Assembly (NCBI GenBank): GCA_036271875.1
Contig: DATAZU010000020.1
Coordinates: 124,001 to 188,000 of the forward strand
From: Galbitalea sp036271875
Lineage (GTDB): Bacteria > Actinomycetota > Actinomycetes > Actinomycetales > Microbacteriaceae
Direction of reading: 5' to 3'
DNA: 64,000 nt
Part shown: positions 16,460 to 24,515 of the stretch, in pieces
Layout: every line of letters starts with the position of its first letter
How positions within the stretch are numbered: position 1 is the stretch's first letter
Translations under genes and position numbers: made by a program
The notes under the pieces: generated by a model
Told to the model about the DNA's origin: nothing
The model's database searches: none
The model's input: only the letters and a program-made list of their open reading frames with translations

Positions 16460-17415
16460 AAGACCGCATCACTCTTCGTTTTCTCGCCGCCCCCGGCGAC
16501 TCGGTTGCCGACGGCTCGACGGTTCAGGCTGGCAGCGTCCTCGAGTGGATCGACAAGGCTGGATACGCGTGCGCGGTTGGCTGGGCGGCGAACGCCTGCG
16601 TAACGGCATACGTGGGCAACGTGCATTTCGCTCACCCGATCCGGCCCGGCGAGCTCGTCGAGGTCAACGCAAACGTGATTCACACGGGTCGCACGAGCAT
16701 CCACGTTCGCGTGAGCATTTCGTCGGCCGATGCTCGCGATGGCGACTTCGTCCCATCGACCCACTGCATCCTCGTCTTCGTATCTGTCGACCGGGCCGGG
16801 CGTCCGCAGGAGGTCCCGAGCTGGCAGCCGCGCACTCTCGAAGATCTGGATGCCTCGGCGGGTGCAATGGGTCGCATCGCCGCTCGCGCCGAGATCCAGA
16901 AGGAGATGCGGGAACAGGTATACAGCGACGAAGGTACGACACCGCGGATCGTCTTCCGCTTTCTCGCATCGCCATCGGTCGTGAATTTCGGGGGCAATGC
17001 CCACGGCGGCACGGTCATGCGCTGGATCGATGACGCCGCGCGTACCTGCGCGAGTTCGTGGAGCAAGCGCGACGCCGTGACCGTCTATTCCGGCGGCATC
17101 CACTTCTACCGGCCGATCCACATCGGGGACATCGTCGAGGTGGAAGCGCGACTCATCCACACCGGGGAACGCAGCATGCACGTCGCGATCCACGTGCGCG
17201 CGGGCGACCCGTTCTCGGGCGAACTGGCGCAGGCGACCCAGTGCATGAGCATCCTGATCTCAAAGAGCAGTGACGGAACGGCGCTGCCCATCCTCGAGCT
17301 GTCCCTCACCAGCGAGGAAGACCTGCGGCTTGACGCGCACGCGAGGAAGCTCGTCGAGATGCGCGCCATGTTGCGCTCCCTCGCCCCGGACTTTCTCGGT
17401 GGCTGGGACAACTAG
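16456..17415 (+). CDS. Double-hotdog acyl-CoA thioesterase (ACOT7/BACH type)
   Basis: The protein has 319 residues and two hotdog domains. Each has the BACH-type pattern: domain 1 GSVLEWIDKAGY...VNANVIHTGRTS, domain 2 NAHGGTVMRWIDDAARTC...VEARLIHTGERSMHV. Only the second keeps the N-A-HGG active-site region, as is usual for asymmetric double hotdogs. The GTG overlaps the hydrolase stop (GTGA), tying it to the dehydrogenase operon. It would hydrolyse acyl-CoA made by the complex or protect the CoA pool. Confidence 0.9.
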   Translation: MKDRITLRFLAAPGDSVADGSTVQAGSVLEWIDKAGYACAVGWAANACVTAYVGNVHFAHPIRPGELVEVNANVIHTGRTSIHVRVSISSADARDGDFVPSTHCILVFVSVDRAGRPQEVPSWQPRTLEDLDASAGAMGRIAARAEIQKEMREQVYSDEGTTPRIVFRFLASPSVVNFGGNAHGGTVMRWIDDAARTCASSWSKRDAVTVYSGGIHFYRPIHIGDIVEVEARLIHTGERSMHVAIHVRAGDPFSGELAQATQCMSILISKSSDGTALPILELSLTSEEDLRLDAHARKLVEMRAMLRSLAPDFLGGWDN

Positions 17416-17429
17416 CCCGCGAGTCGCGC

Positions 17430-18311
17430 CTACAGAAACGCGTCGACGGCCTCGCGCACAGTGGTGTCTCGGAATTGGAAGCCATCGCCGAGCAGGCGGT
17501 CCGGTCGCACATTCTGGCTCGTGAATAACAGCGCGTTGCCGGCATCCTGAAGCGCCGCGGTGATCACCCAGCGCGGGATCCGGAGGAGGTACGATCGTCC
17601 GAGCTTGTTCGCGATGTAGCGCGTCACATCATCCGAGGTGGCGACGGTCGGGCCGGTGAGATTGACCGGCCCGGACAGCTTCGAGGCCAGAAGGTGCCGG
17701 ATTGCCGATGCCTCGTCATGCAGGCTGATCCATGCCCAGTCGGCTCGTCCGTTGCCCAGGCGCGAGCCAAGGCCCACCTTGCTGAGGGCGACGATCGGAG
17801 CTGCCGAGCCGCCCGATCCGATCACCATTCCGGTGCGCAGGGTTACCACTCGCGTCGCCTTCGCCGCGACCCGGCTGGCCGTTTCCCACTCGTCAACGAC
17901 GTGGGGGAGAAATCCTTCGCCGCGGGTTGATTCCTCGGTTAGAGTCTCGCCGGGTCGATCGCCGTAGTAGCCGACGGCGGATGCGCTGAGGAAGGTTTTG
18001 GGTGGATTGGCGGCGGCATTAATCGCGCTGGCAAGAGTTCCGGCCGTCTGCAGACGCGACTGCAGAATGGTCTTCTTGTAGCCGGGCGGCCACGGCAGCT
18101 TGCCAAGTGATGCACCCGAAAGGTTGATCACGGCGTCTGCCGCTTCAATGGAGTCTTCTGGAATCTGCCCGATGGATGGGTCCCAGCGCACCTCGGTGGG
18201 AGAGGTCGTCGCGCGTCGGACGAGACTCGTGATCTCGTGTCCGTCGGCCTGGAGTTGGCGCTTTAGTTCGGAGGCAACCATCCCTGATGCACCCGATATC
18301 AGTATCTTCAC
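17430..18311 (-). CDS. NAD(P)-dependent epimerase/SDR39U1-type protein (TIGR01777 family)
   Basis: I use the GTG at 18311, where the Rossmann motif begins at once (KILISGASGMVASEL). An in-frame TTG at 18326 would add five residues. The protein has 293 residues, the usual family size. Family marks are VINLSGASLGKLPWPPGYKK, FLSASAVGYYGDRPGE and the DUF1731-like C-terminal part with LLRIPRWVI. The family is widespread and its substrate is not established. It converges on the thioesterase and is divergent from the paaJ operon. Confidence 0.88.
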   Translation of the reverse strand: MKILISGASGMVASELKRQLQADGHEITSLVRRATTSPTEVRWDPSIGQIPEDSIEAADAVINLSGASLGKLPWPPGYKKTILQSRLQTAGTLASAINAAANPPKTFLSASAVGYYGDRPGETLTEESTRGEGFLPHVVDEWETASRVAAKATRVVTLRTGMVIGSGGSAAPIVALSKVGLGSRLGNGRADWAWISLHDEASAIRHLLASKLSGPVNLTGPTVATSDDVTRYIANKLGRSYLLRIPRWVITAALQDAGNALLFTSQNVRPDRLLGDGFQFRDTTVREAVDAFL

Positions 18312-18328
18312 ACTCTCAGCGTACAACT

Positions 18329-18342
18329 GGAATAGATATTCC
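18329..18342. promoter_or_regulatory. GGAAT-AGAT-ATTCC palindrome between the SDR gene and paaJ
   Basis: A perfect 5-bp inverted repeat with a 4-bp centre lies 18 bases upstream of the SDR39U1-type start. The shape recalls dimeric repressor sites of the IclR class, but with no matching site seen elsewhere the regulator is unknown. It overlaps the place where the SDR promoter should be. Confidence 0.35.
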
Positions 18343-18401
18343 GCTTAGCGTGAGCGAAAATAGTTTTGCGCAATTTGACGGGCATCCGAGCGCTCTGGCA
18401 G

Positions 18402-18430
18402 AATTACTTTCCGAACGGTCGGTATATATT
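18402..18430 (+). promoter_or_regulatory. PaaR-type operator within the paaJ-F-H promoter
   Basis: The core CTTTCCGAACGGTCGGTA (18407-18424) is an imperfect palindrome that fits the PaaR consensus I remember from Corynebacterium (ACTnACCGnnCG followed by nnCGGTnAGT). It aligns base by base with the minus-strand site at 26375-26347, including a TTACT -35 region and a TATATT -10 at almost the same spacing. It lies 90 bases before paaJ. Repression released by phenylacetyl-CoA is the expected behaviour. Confidence 0.65.
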
Positions 18431-18518
18431 CCCTTCCGAGGTCAGGATTCGCTTGTGGAATCGTTGTCCCAGGATCGCAGTACCCGATGGGCTCTGTAAC
18501 AGGAGAGGATGGCGCACC

Positions 18519-19706
18519 ATGGGTGATGCGTTTCTGGTTGGTGGCGTTCGAACGCCAGTTGGTCGCTACGGCGGAGTGCTCGCTGGAGTGCGTCCGGACG
18601 ACCTCGCGGCGCTCGTCGTTCGTGAGGCCGTAGCGAGAGCCGGCATCGATCCGAACGCGATTGACGAGGTGATCCTCGGGGGCGCAAACCAGGCCGGCGA
18701 AGACAATCGCAACGTCGCTCGGATGTCCGTGCTGCTCGCCGGTCTCCCCGACCACGTTCCGGGTATCACCGTGAACCGGCTCTGCGCATCCGGTCTCTCG
18801 GCCATCACGATGGCGGCCCAGGCGATTCGCGCTGGCGACGCAGACATCATCGTCGCCGGCGGTGTCGAGTCGATGACCCGTGCGCCATGGGTTCAGGCGA
18901 AGCCAGAGAAGGCGTTCGCGAAGCCCGGCGCCCAGTTCGACACGTCGATCGGCTGGCGCTTTGCCAACCCGATTCTCGAGGCCCGCGACAAGGCGACCTT
19001 CTCGATGCCCGAGACGGGCGAAGAGGTTGCCCGTGCCTACGGCGTGACGCGGGAGGATGCCGACGCATTCGCACTGCGCAGCCACCAGCGGGCGATTGCT
19101 GCCGTCGACGCCGGACGCTTCGACGCCGAGATCATCGGCGTGCCCACGCCACGCGGCACGGTCATGGTCGACGAGGGTCCACGGCGCGACACGACCGCCG
19201 AAGTGCTCGCGGGACTCCGGCCGGTCGTCAAGGGAGGGTCCGTCGTTACGGCGGGTAACTCGAGCGCGTTGAACGACGGAGCTTCGGCGATCGTGCTCGC
19301 GAGTGCCGAGGCGGTGAAGAAGTATGGTCTTGTCGCACGTGCGCGAGTCGTCGGTGGCGCGAGCGTCGGTGTCGCCCCGGAGGTCATGGGCATCGGTCCG
19401 GTTCCCGCGACCCGCAAGGCACTTGATCGCGCCGGGCTGACGGTCGCCGATCTCGGGTCGATCGAACTGAACGAGGCATTCGCAACCCAGTCGCTTGCGG
19501 TCATTCGGGAGCTCGATCTCGACGAGAGCAGGGTCAACGCGGACGGCGGCGCAATCGCCCTTGGGCATCCACTGGGTTCCAGCGGCTCTCGCCTCGTGGT
19601 GACGCTCCTCGGCCGGATGGAGCGCGAGGGTTCTCGCTATGGCCTCGCGACCATGTGTGTCGGCGTCGGTCAGGGCACCGCGCTGATCATCGAACGGGTG
19701 AGCTGA
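18519..19706 (+). CDS. paaJ: 3-oxoadipyl-CoA thiolase
   Basis: The supported start is the ATG at 18519, with AGGAGAGG at 18501-18508; the open frame extends upstream without a ribosome site. The product has 395 residues. Catalytic residues are Cys89 in NRLCASG, His in GHPLGSSG and Cys in MCVGVGQG. It resembles the PaaJ/PcaF group and sits first in an operon with enoyl-CoA hydratase and 3-hydroxyacyl-CoA dehydrogenase genes. It would release acetyl-CoA (and succinyl-CoA at the last step) from 3-oxo intermediates of the phenylacetate route. Confidence 0.9.
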   Translation: MGDAFLVGGVRTPVGRYGGVLAGVRPDDLAALVVREAVARAGIDPNAIDEVILGGANQAGEDNRNVARMSVLLAGLPDHVPGITVNRLCASGLSAITMAAQAIRAGDADIIVAGGVESMTRAPWVQAKPEKAFAKPGAQFDTSIGWRFANPILEARDKATFSMPETGEEVARAYGVTREDADAFALRSHQRAIAAVDAGRFDAEIIGVPTPRGTVMVDEGPRRDTTAEVLAGLRPVVKGGSVVTAGNSSALNDGASAIVLASAEAVKKYGLVARARVVGGASVGVAPEVMGIGPVPATRKALDRAGLTVADLGSIELNEAFATQSLAVIRELDLDESRVNADGGAIALGHPLGSSGSRLVVTLLGRMEREGSRYGLATMCVGVGQGTALIIERVS

Positions 19707-19709
19707 CCG

Positions 19710-20474
19710 GTGCCCGGACTGCTTGGCGAGACGGAAGAGCTCGAGACCATCCGGGTCACGCGGCGGGCGGATCGCGTGATCGTGCAGTTGAACCGGCCGG
19801 CCGTGCGAAACGCGATCAACCAGCGGATGGTCGATGAGTTGCATGGCGTCTGCGCCGAGCTCGAGGTGTCGCCGCGCATTCTGATTCTCATCGGCGGAGA
19901 TGGCATCTTCGCCTCCGGTGCGGATATCGCCGAGCTTCGCGCCCGCACCGGCGACGATGCTCTCAAGGGGATCAACACCATGCTGTTCATCCGCATCGCC
20001 GACCTGCCGATGCCGGTGATCGCCGCTCTCGATGGTTACGCACTCGGTGGCGGCGCCGAGCTTGCCTATGCGGCCGACTTTCGGATTGGGACCCCGCGAG
20101 TGAAACTCGGGAATCCGGAGACCGGCCTCGGGATTGTTGCGCCGGCCGGTGCGCTCTGGCGGTTGCGCGAACTCGTCGGCGAGCCACTCGCTAAGGAGGT
20201 CCTGCTCGCCGGTCGCATCCTGAACGCCGACGATGCATTCGCTGCGCGGCTGGTGACCCGGATCGTGGAACCGGCCGAGCTGCTTACCGCGGCGAACACG
20301 CTGGCCGATGAGATAGCGGCGAAGAGCCGCGCCGCAACCATCCAAACCAAAGCGCTGATGCGAGTTGACCGGGGGCAGCATCCGCGCGCCGACCTCGAGG
20401 CGCAGGCCGTGCTCTTCGACTCCGAGGAGAAACTTCAGCGAATGACCGACTTTCTCGAACGCAGGGCGAAATGA
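19710..20474 (+). CDS. paaF: Enoyl-CoA hydratase (2,3-dehydroadipyl-CoA hydratase)
   Basis: The protein has 254 residues and starts at a GTG three bases after the paaJ stop. Crotonase marks are visible: oxyanion residues in ASGADIAEL and GYALGGGAEL, and a catalytic Glu in GNPETGLGI. The first active-site Glu position is Gly-Ala-Glu as in typical hydratases. The operon context with paaJ and paaH supports the PaaF role in the beta-oxidation part of the pathway rather than the ring isomerase PaaG, which is encoded at 30225. Confidence 0.85.
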   Translation: MPGLLGETEELETIRVTRRADRVIVQLNRPAVRNAINQRMVDELHGVCAELEVSPRILILIGGDGIFASGADIAELRARTGDDALKGINTMLFIRIADLPMPVIAALDGYALGGGAELAYAADFRIGTPRVKLGNPETGLGIVAPAGALWRLRELVGEPLAKEVLLAGRILNADDAFAARLVTRIVEPAELLTAANTLADEIAAKSRAATIQTKALMRVDRGQHPRADLEAQAVLFDSEEKLQRMTDFLERRAK

Positions 20475-21328
20475 GTGAGGTGCCAACCCGGGTCGGCGTG
20501 CTGGGCGGGGGACGGATGGGCGCGGGTATAGCGCACGCCTTCCTGGTCGCCGGATCGTCGCTCGCTGTGGTCGAACGCAATGAGACCGAGGCGGATGGCG
20601 CTCTGAAACGCGTGGTGGCGGCCGCTCAGACCAGCATCGACCGCGGCACCGTGACCGAGACGCTTGAGCAGTTCACCGACCGACTCGATGTCGGCATCGA
20701 CGACGCTCTATTCGACGAGTGCGACCTGGTGATCGAAGCCGTCCCGGAAGACCTCGACCTGAAGGTGGCGTCGCTTCGCCGCATTGAGAGCCGAGTGGGC
20801 GCGGAGACGCCGATCGCGAGCAACACGTCGTCGATCTCGATCGATGACCTTGCCGCGACCATGCAGTTCCCCGCTCGCCTGCTCGGCCTGCACTTCTTCA
20901 ACCCGGTGCCGGCATCCGAGCTGGTCGAGATCGTCGTTGGAGCGCAGACGGAGCCGGGCATCGTCAAAGCGGCCCAGGGTTGGGTAAACGCTCTCGACAA
21001 GACGCCTGTTACCGTTCGCAACTCACCGGGTTTCGCATCATCCCGACTCGGGCTGGCGATCGGCCTCGAGGCGATTCGGATGCTTGAGGAGGGCGTCGCT
21101 TCGGCGTCCGACATCGATGCCGCCATGGTCCTCGGCTACAAGTTTCCGGTTGGACCACTGAGGCTTACGGACATCGTCGGGCTCGACGTGCGGCTGGGGA
21201 TCGCGGAGTACCTCCACTCGCAGCTTGGCGAGCGGTTCGCGCCGCCGCAGCTGCTTCGCGACAAGGTTGCCGCCGGCGAACTAGGACGAAAGTCCGGCCG
21301 CGGTTTTTTCGACTGGAGCGCCGAGTGA
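20471..21328 (+). CDS. paaH: 3-hydroxyacyl-CoA (3-hydroxyadipyl-CoA) dehydrogenase
   Basis: The protein has 285 residues, a single-domain-pair enzyme like FadB2/Hbd. The NAD site is GVLGGGRMGAGIAHAF; the catalytic His is in LLGLHFFNPVPASELVEIV and the catalytic Glu region is IEAVPEDLDLK. It overlaps paaF by ATGA. It should oxidise 3-hydroxyadipyl-CoA before thiolysis. At 285 residues it is the short form, not the long E. coli PaaH with a duplicated C-terminal domain. Confidence 0.9.
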   Translation: MSEVPTRVGVLGGGRMGAGIAHAFLVAGSSLAVVERNETEADGALKRVVAAAQTSIDRGTVTETLEQFTDRLDVGIDDALFDECDLVIEAVPEDLDLKVASLRRIESRVGAETPIASNTSSISIDDLAATMQFPARLLGLHFFNPVPASELVEIVVGAQTEPGIVKAAQGWVNALDKTPVTVRNSPGFASSRLGLAIGLEAIRMLEEGVASASDIDAAMVLGYKFPVGPLRLTDIVGLDVRLGIAEYLHSQLGERFAPPQLLRDKVAAGELGRKSGRGFFDWSAE

Positions 21329-21341
21329 CGACCGCCCGGAA

Positions 21342-21758
21342 CTACGCCGGCTTGTCGACGATGAGGTTGGTGATGCGCGCGGTACACAGCAGTCGATCGC
21401 TTTCGTCCCGGATGACGATTTGGTGTGAGGTCACACGACGACCCAGCGAAATGGCGGTCGCGGTGCCCGTGACCAGTCCAGACTCAGCGGAGCGGTGGTG
21501 GGTCGCGTTGATGTCAAGGCCGACCGCGGACTTGCCCGGACCGGCGTGGATGACCGCGGCCCAGGACCCGAGCGCTTCGGCGAAAGCGACGGAGGCGCCA
21601 CCATGGAGCAGTCCGAACGACTGGCGATTCCCCTCGACGGGCAGGGTGGCGACAACGCGCTCGGCCGACTGCTCGAGAATCACGACGCCCATCTTGACGT
21701 CGAGTTCGCCGAGAACGATTGTCCAGGTGCCGTCCGGGGCGTTGTCTTCCGTGCTCAC
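21342..21758 (-). CDS. PaaI-type hotdog thioesterase, copy 1
   Basis: The protein has 138 residues from a GTG at 21758. The hotdog motif FGLLHGGASVAFAEALGSWAA holds the usual active-site region, and GLDINATHHRSAESG forms the second conserved strand. It is convergent with the paaJFH operon (13-base gap) and divergent from paaZ. A second PaaI-type gene is at 25882-26304. One probably clears dead-end phenylacetyl-CoA derivatives; this one is closer to the EntH/YbdB-like branch. Confidence 0.85.
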   Translation of the reverse strand: MSTEDNAPDGTWTIVLGELDVKMGVVILEQSAERVVATLPVEGNRQSFGLLHGGASVAFAEALGSWAAVIHAGPGKSAVGLDINATHHRSAESGLVTGTATAISLGRRVTSHQIVIRDESDRLLCTARITNLIVDKPA

Positions 21759-21808
21759 GGCATCAGTGTATCCAGAGCTTTGCCACTCACTATCGAAGGA
21801 GATTGTTC

Positions 21809-23938
21809 ATGGCTGACATCCTGCCGAGCGCCCAGATTCTTGCCAGTTATCTCAAGGGCGCCTGGTGGGCCCCGGAGTCCGATGCGAAGGCAACCGTGGT
21901 TCGCGATGCCTCGACCGGCGAGGTGGTCACGCACGTGAGCACGAAGGGTCTCGACCTCGCGGGAGCGCTCGAGTATGCGCGAACGATTGGCCAGGCTTCG
22001 CTTGGCAAACTCACGTTCCACCAGCGAGCCCTGCTGCTCAAGGAGTTCGCCCAGATCCTGACCGCGCGCAAGGACGAGTTGTACGAACTCTCGGCTCGAA
22101 CCGGCGCAACCCGGGGCGACTCCATGGTGGACATCGACGGCGGAATCGGTGTGCTCTTCACCTACGGCTCGAAGGGTCGTCGCGAGCTGCCCAACGCCCG
22201 CGTCTACGTCGATGGTCCGGTTGAGTCACTGTCGAAGGACGGCTCGTTCCTCGCCCGGCACATCTACACCCGACTCCCCGGCGTCGCCGTACAGATCAAC
22301 GCCTTCAACTTCCCGGTGTGGGGATCGCTCGAGAAATTCGCGCCGGCGTTCCTGGCCGGGGTACCGATTCTCGTGAAGCCGGCGACGCCCAGCGGGTATC
22401 TCGCCGAGGCCTTCGTGCGGATCCTGGTCGAGTCCGGTCGATTGCCCGAGGGCTCGCTTCAACTGGTCTCCGGAAGCGTTCCCGACCTGTTCGAGAATCT
22501 CCGGCTCGGCGATCTGGTCGCGTTCACGGGCTCGGCGTCAACGGCAGAGCGGCTGCGGCAGAGCGAATCGGTGCGGATGGGCGGAGTCCGCTTTACCAAC
22601 GAGACCGACTCGATCAACGCCTCGGTCCTCGGGCTCGCCGCAATCGAGGGAACTCCGGAGTTCGACGCGTTCGTGCGCGGTGTCGTGACCGAGATGACGG
22701 TGAAGGCCGGCCAGAAGTGCACGAGTATCCGTCGAGTCATTGTGCCGCGCGGGTCGGCGGACGCCGTGACGGCGGCCATCAAGTCCCGCATCGACGAACG
22801 CATTGTCATCGGCGACCCGCGCGCCGAAGGCGTGACCATGGGACCGCTGGCCTCGACCGAGCAGCGCGACGAGGTGTATCGCCAGGTCGCGAAGCTGGTC
22901 GACGCCGGTGGGCGATTCGTCGTCGGCAGTGACGAGCGGCCATCCGCCCTGCGCGCCGACGGTACGGTCTCGGCCGATGGCGAGGGTGCGTTCGTCGCGC
23001 CGATGCTGCTGCGCTTCGACGATTCATCCGCACCAGCGGTGCACGAGGTTGAGGCGTTCGGTCCGGTCGCGAGCATGCTGGCATACGACAGCATCGACGA
23101 GGCGATCGCATTGGTCGGCAAGGGCGGCGGTTCGCTCGTCACGAGCATCGCGACCCACGATCCCGCGGAAGCTGTTGCGCTCATGAGCGGAATCGCCTCG
23201 TACAACGGTCGCGTCCTCGTGCTGGATCGGGACGACGCGCGCACGTCGACGGGTCACGGATCTCCCGTGCCGCACCTGGTACACGGTGGCCCCGGCCGTG
23301 CGGGCGGCGGTGAGGAGCTCGGCGGAATCCGCGCGGTCCTGCACCACATGCAGCGCACTGCGCTGCAGGGATCTCCCGAAATGCTCACGGCGATCACGGG
23401 GATCTGGCATGCCGGCGCCGTTTCCTCGCAGGAGGGCAGGCATCCGTTCCGCAAGACGCTCGAAGAGCTGACGCTCGGGGACAGCGTCGTGTCAGACAGC
23501 CGCGAGATAACACTGGCGGACATTGAGCACTTCGCGGAGTTCACAGGCGACAGGTTTTATGCGCACATGGATGCGGATGCCGCCGCCGCGAATCCCTTTT
23601 TCCCCGGTCGAGTGGCGCACGGCTACCTGCTCGTGTCCTGGGCGGCCGGTCTATTCGTTGATCCGGATCCCGGTCCAGTGCTTGCCAACTACGGCCTCGA
23701 GAACCTGCGCTTCCTGACGCCCGTTTCGCCGGGCGACTCGGTGCGGGTTGTCCTCACCGCCAAGCAGATCACGCCGAGGGAGACCGACGAGTACGGCGAG
23801 GTGCGCTGGGATGCGGTACTCATCAACCAGAAGGACGAGGTCGTCGCGACCTACGACGTGCTGACCCTGGTTGCCAAGGACTCCTACGTCGCAGAGAGCC
23901 CCTCGAGCGCCATCGCGAGTACTTCGGCCGCGAGCTGA
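21809..23938 (+). CDS. paaZ: Bifunctional oxepin-CoA hydrolase / aldehyde dehydrogenase
   Basis: The ATG at 21809 has AAGGAG seven bases upstream; the open frame continues further up without support. The product has 709 residues. The N-terminal aldehyde dehydrogenase domain has INAFNFPVWGSLEKF and the catalytic Cys304 in AGQKCTSI. The C-terminal MaoC-type hydratase (about residues 535-695) has FTGDRFYAHMDADAAA and FFPGRVAHGYLLVS. It opens the oxepin ring and oxidises the semialdehyde. Its last 55 bases overlap the convergent paaR gene. Confidence 0.95.
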   Translation: MADILPSAQILASYLKGAWWAPESDAKATVVRDASTGEVVTHVSTKGLDLAGALEYARTIGQASLGKLTFHQRALLLKEFAQILTARKDELYELSARTGATRGDSMVDIDGGIGVLFTYGSKGRRELPNARVYVDGPVESLSKDGSFLARHIYTRLPGVAVQINAFNFPVWGSLEKFAPAFLAGVPILVKPATPSGYLAEAFVRILVESGRLPEGSLQLVSGSVPDLFENLRLGDLVAFTGSASTAERLRQSESVRMGGVRFTNETDSINASVLGLAAIEGTPEFDAFVRGVVTEMTVKAGQKCTSIRRVIVPRGSADAVTAAIKSRIDERIVIGDPRAEGVTMGPLASTEQRDEVYRQVAKLVDAGGRFVVGSDERPSALRADGTVSADGEGAFVAPMLLRFDDSSAPAVHEVEAFGPVASMLAYDSIDEAIALVGKGGGSLVTSIATHDPAEAVALMSGIASYNGRVLVLDRDDARTSTGHGSPVPHLVHGGPGRAGGGEELGGIRAVLHHMQRTALQGSPEMLTAITGIWHAGAVSSQEGRHPFRKTLEELTLGDSVVSDSREITLADIEHFAEFTGDRFYAHMDADAAAANPFFPGRVAHGYLLVSWAAGLFVDPDPGPVLANYGLENLRFLTPVSPGDSVRVVLTAKQITPRETDEYGEVRWDAVLINQKDEVVATYDVLTLVAKDSYVAESPSSAIASTSAAS

Positions 23939-24495
23939 TCGGCGGACTCCGGTCCCTCCGGCCGGTACCACTCGACAATTGAATTGATCATCCCGAAGAT
24001 CAGTCTGGTGATCACTCGCGGGTCGATGTCGGAGCGCACTGATCCTTCGTCGCGGGCTTCGAGCACGAGCGCGGTGACGGCGCGGTCGAATTCGCGGCGT
24101 CGGACCAGCGCGGCGCGCTCGACGTCCGAATTACCGCGAACCCGCAGCAGCAGGGTGACGTACGGCAGCTTGTCGATGAGCACGTGGACGGCGCCGCGCA
24201 GCACGAACGCCAGGCGATCTTCGGCGCTGCCTGTCCTTGCTCCTGGCTCGAGCAGTACGCCTTCGAGCGCGTCCAGGGCCTCGTCGAGGGCCGCTCTCAG
24301 CAGTTCGACCTTGGCGGGAAAGTGATGGTAGATCGCGGCCTTGCTCAGCCCGAGTCGAGTGGACAGCAGGCCCATTGAGGTTGCGTCGTAGCCGTGGTCG
24401 ATGAACGCAGCGACGGCAGCATCCAAAACCACCTGCTGGCTAATCCCCGGGCGACCCCGCTTGGGAGGGGCGACCTCTCCTGTGTCCGACATCAC
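23884..24495 (-). CDS. paaR: TetR-family regulator of phenylacetate catabolism
   Basis: The protein has about 203 residues; the frame opens at a GTG (24495) directly followed by an ATG (24492). The TetR helix-turn-helix is clear: ATSMGLLSTRLGLSKAAIYHHFPAKVELL. It is the last gene of the paaI-paaK-paaR transcript, 20 bases after paaK, and its 3' end overlaps paaZ tail to tail by 55 bp. Actinobacterial paa clusters use such a TetR repressor, released by phenylacetyl-CoA. Two matching operator-like sites at 18402 and 26347 support this. Confidence 0.88.
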   Translation of the reverse strand: MMSDTGEVAPPKRGRPGISQQVVLDAAVAAFIDHGYDATSMGLLSTRLGLSKAAIYHHFPAKVELLRAALDEALDALEGVLLEPGARTGSAEDRLAFVLRGAVHVLIDKLPYVTLLLRVRGNSDVERAALVRRREFDRAVTALVLEARDEGSVRSDIDPRVITRLIFGMINSIVEWYRPEGPESADQLAAEVLAMALEGLSAT

Positions 24496-24515
24496 GGACC
24501 AGTCTGGCAGAGCGC

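Noticed and set aside
18345..20486. 713-codon open frame on the minus strand opposite paaJ and paaF
   Set aside because: It is antisense to two clearly conserved enzymes, has a random Arg/His/Asp-rich composition and no ribosome-binding site. Long antisense frames are normal in high-GC DNA.
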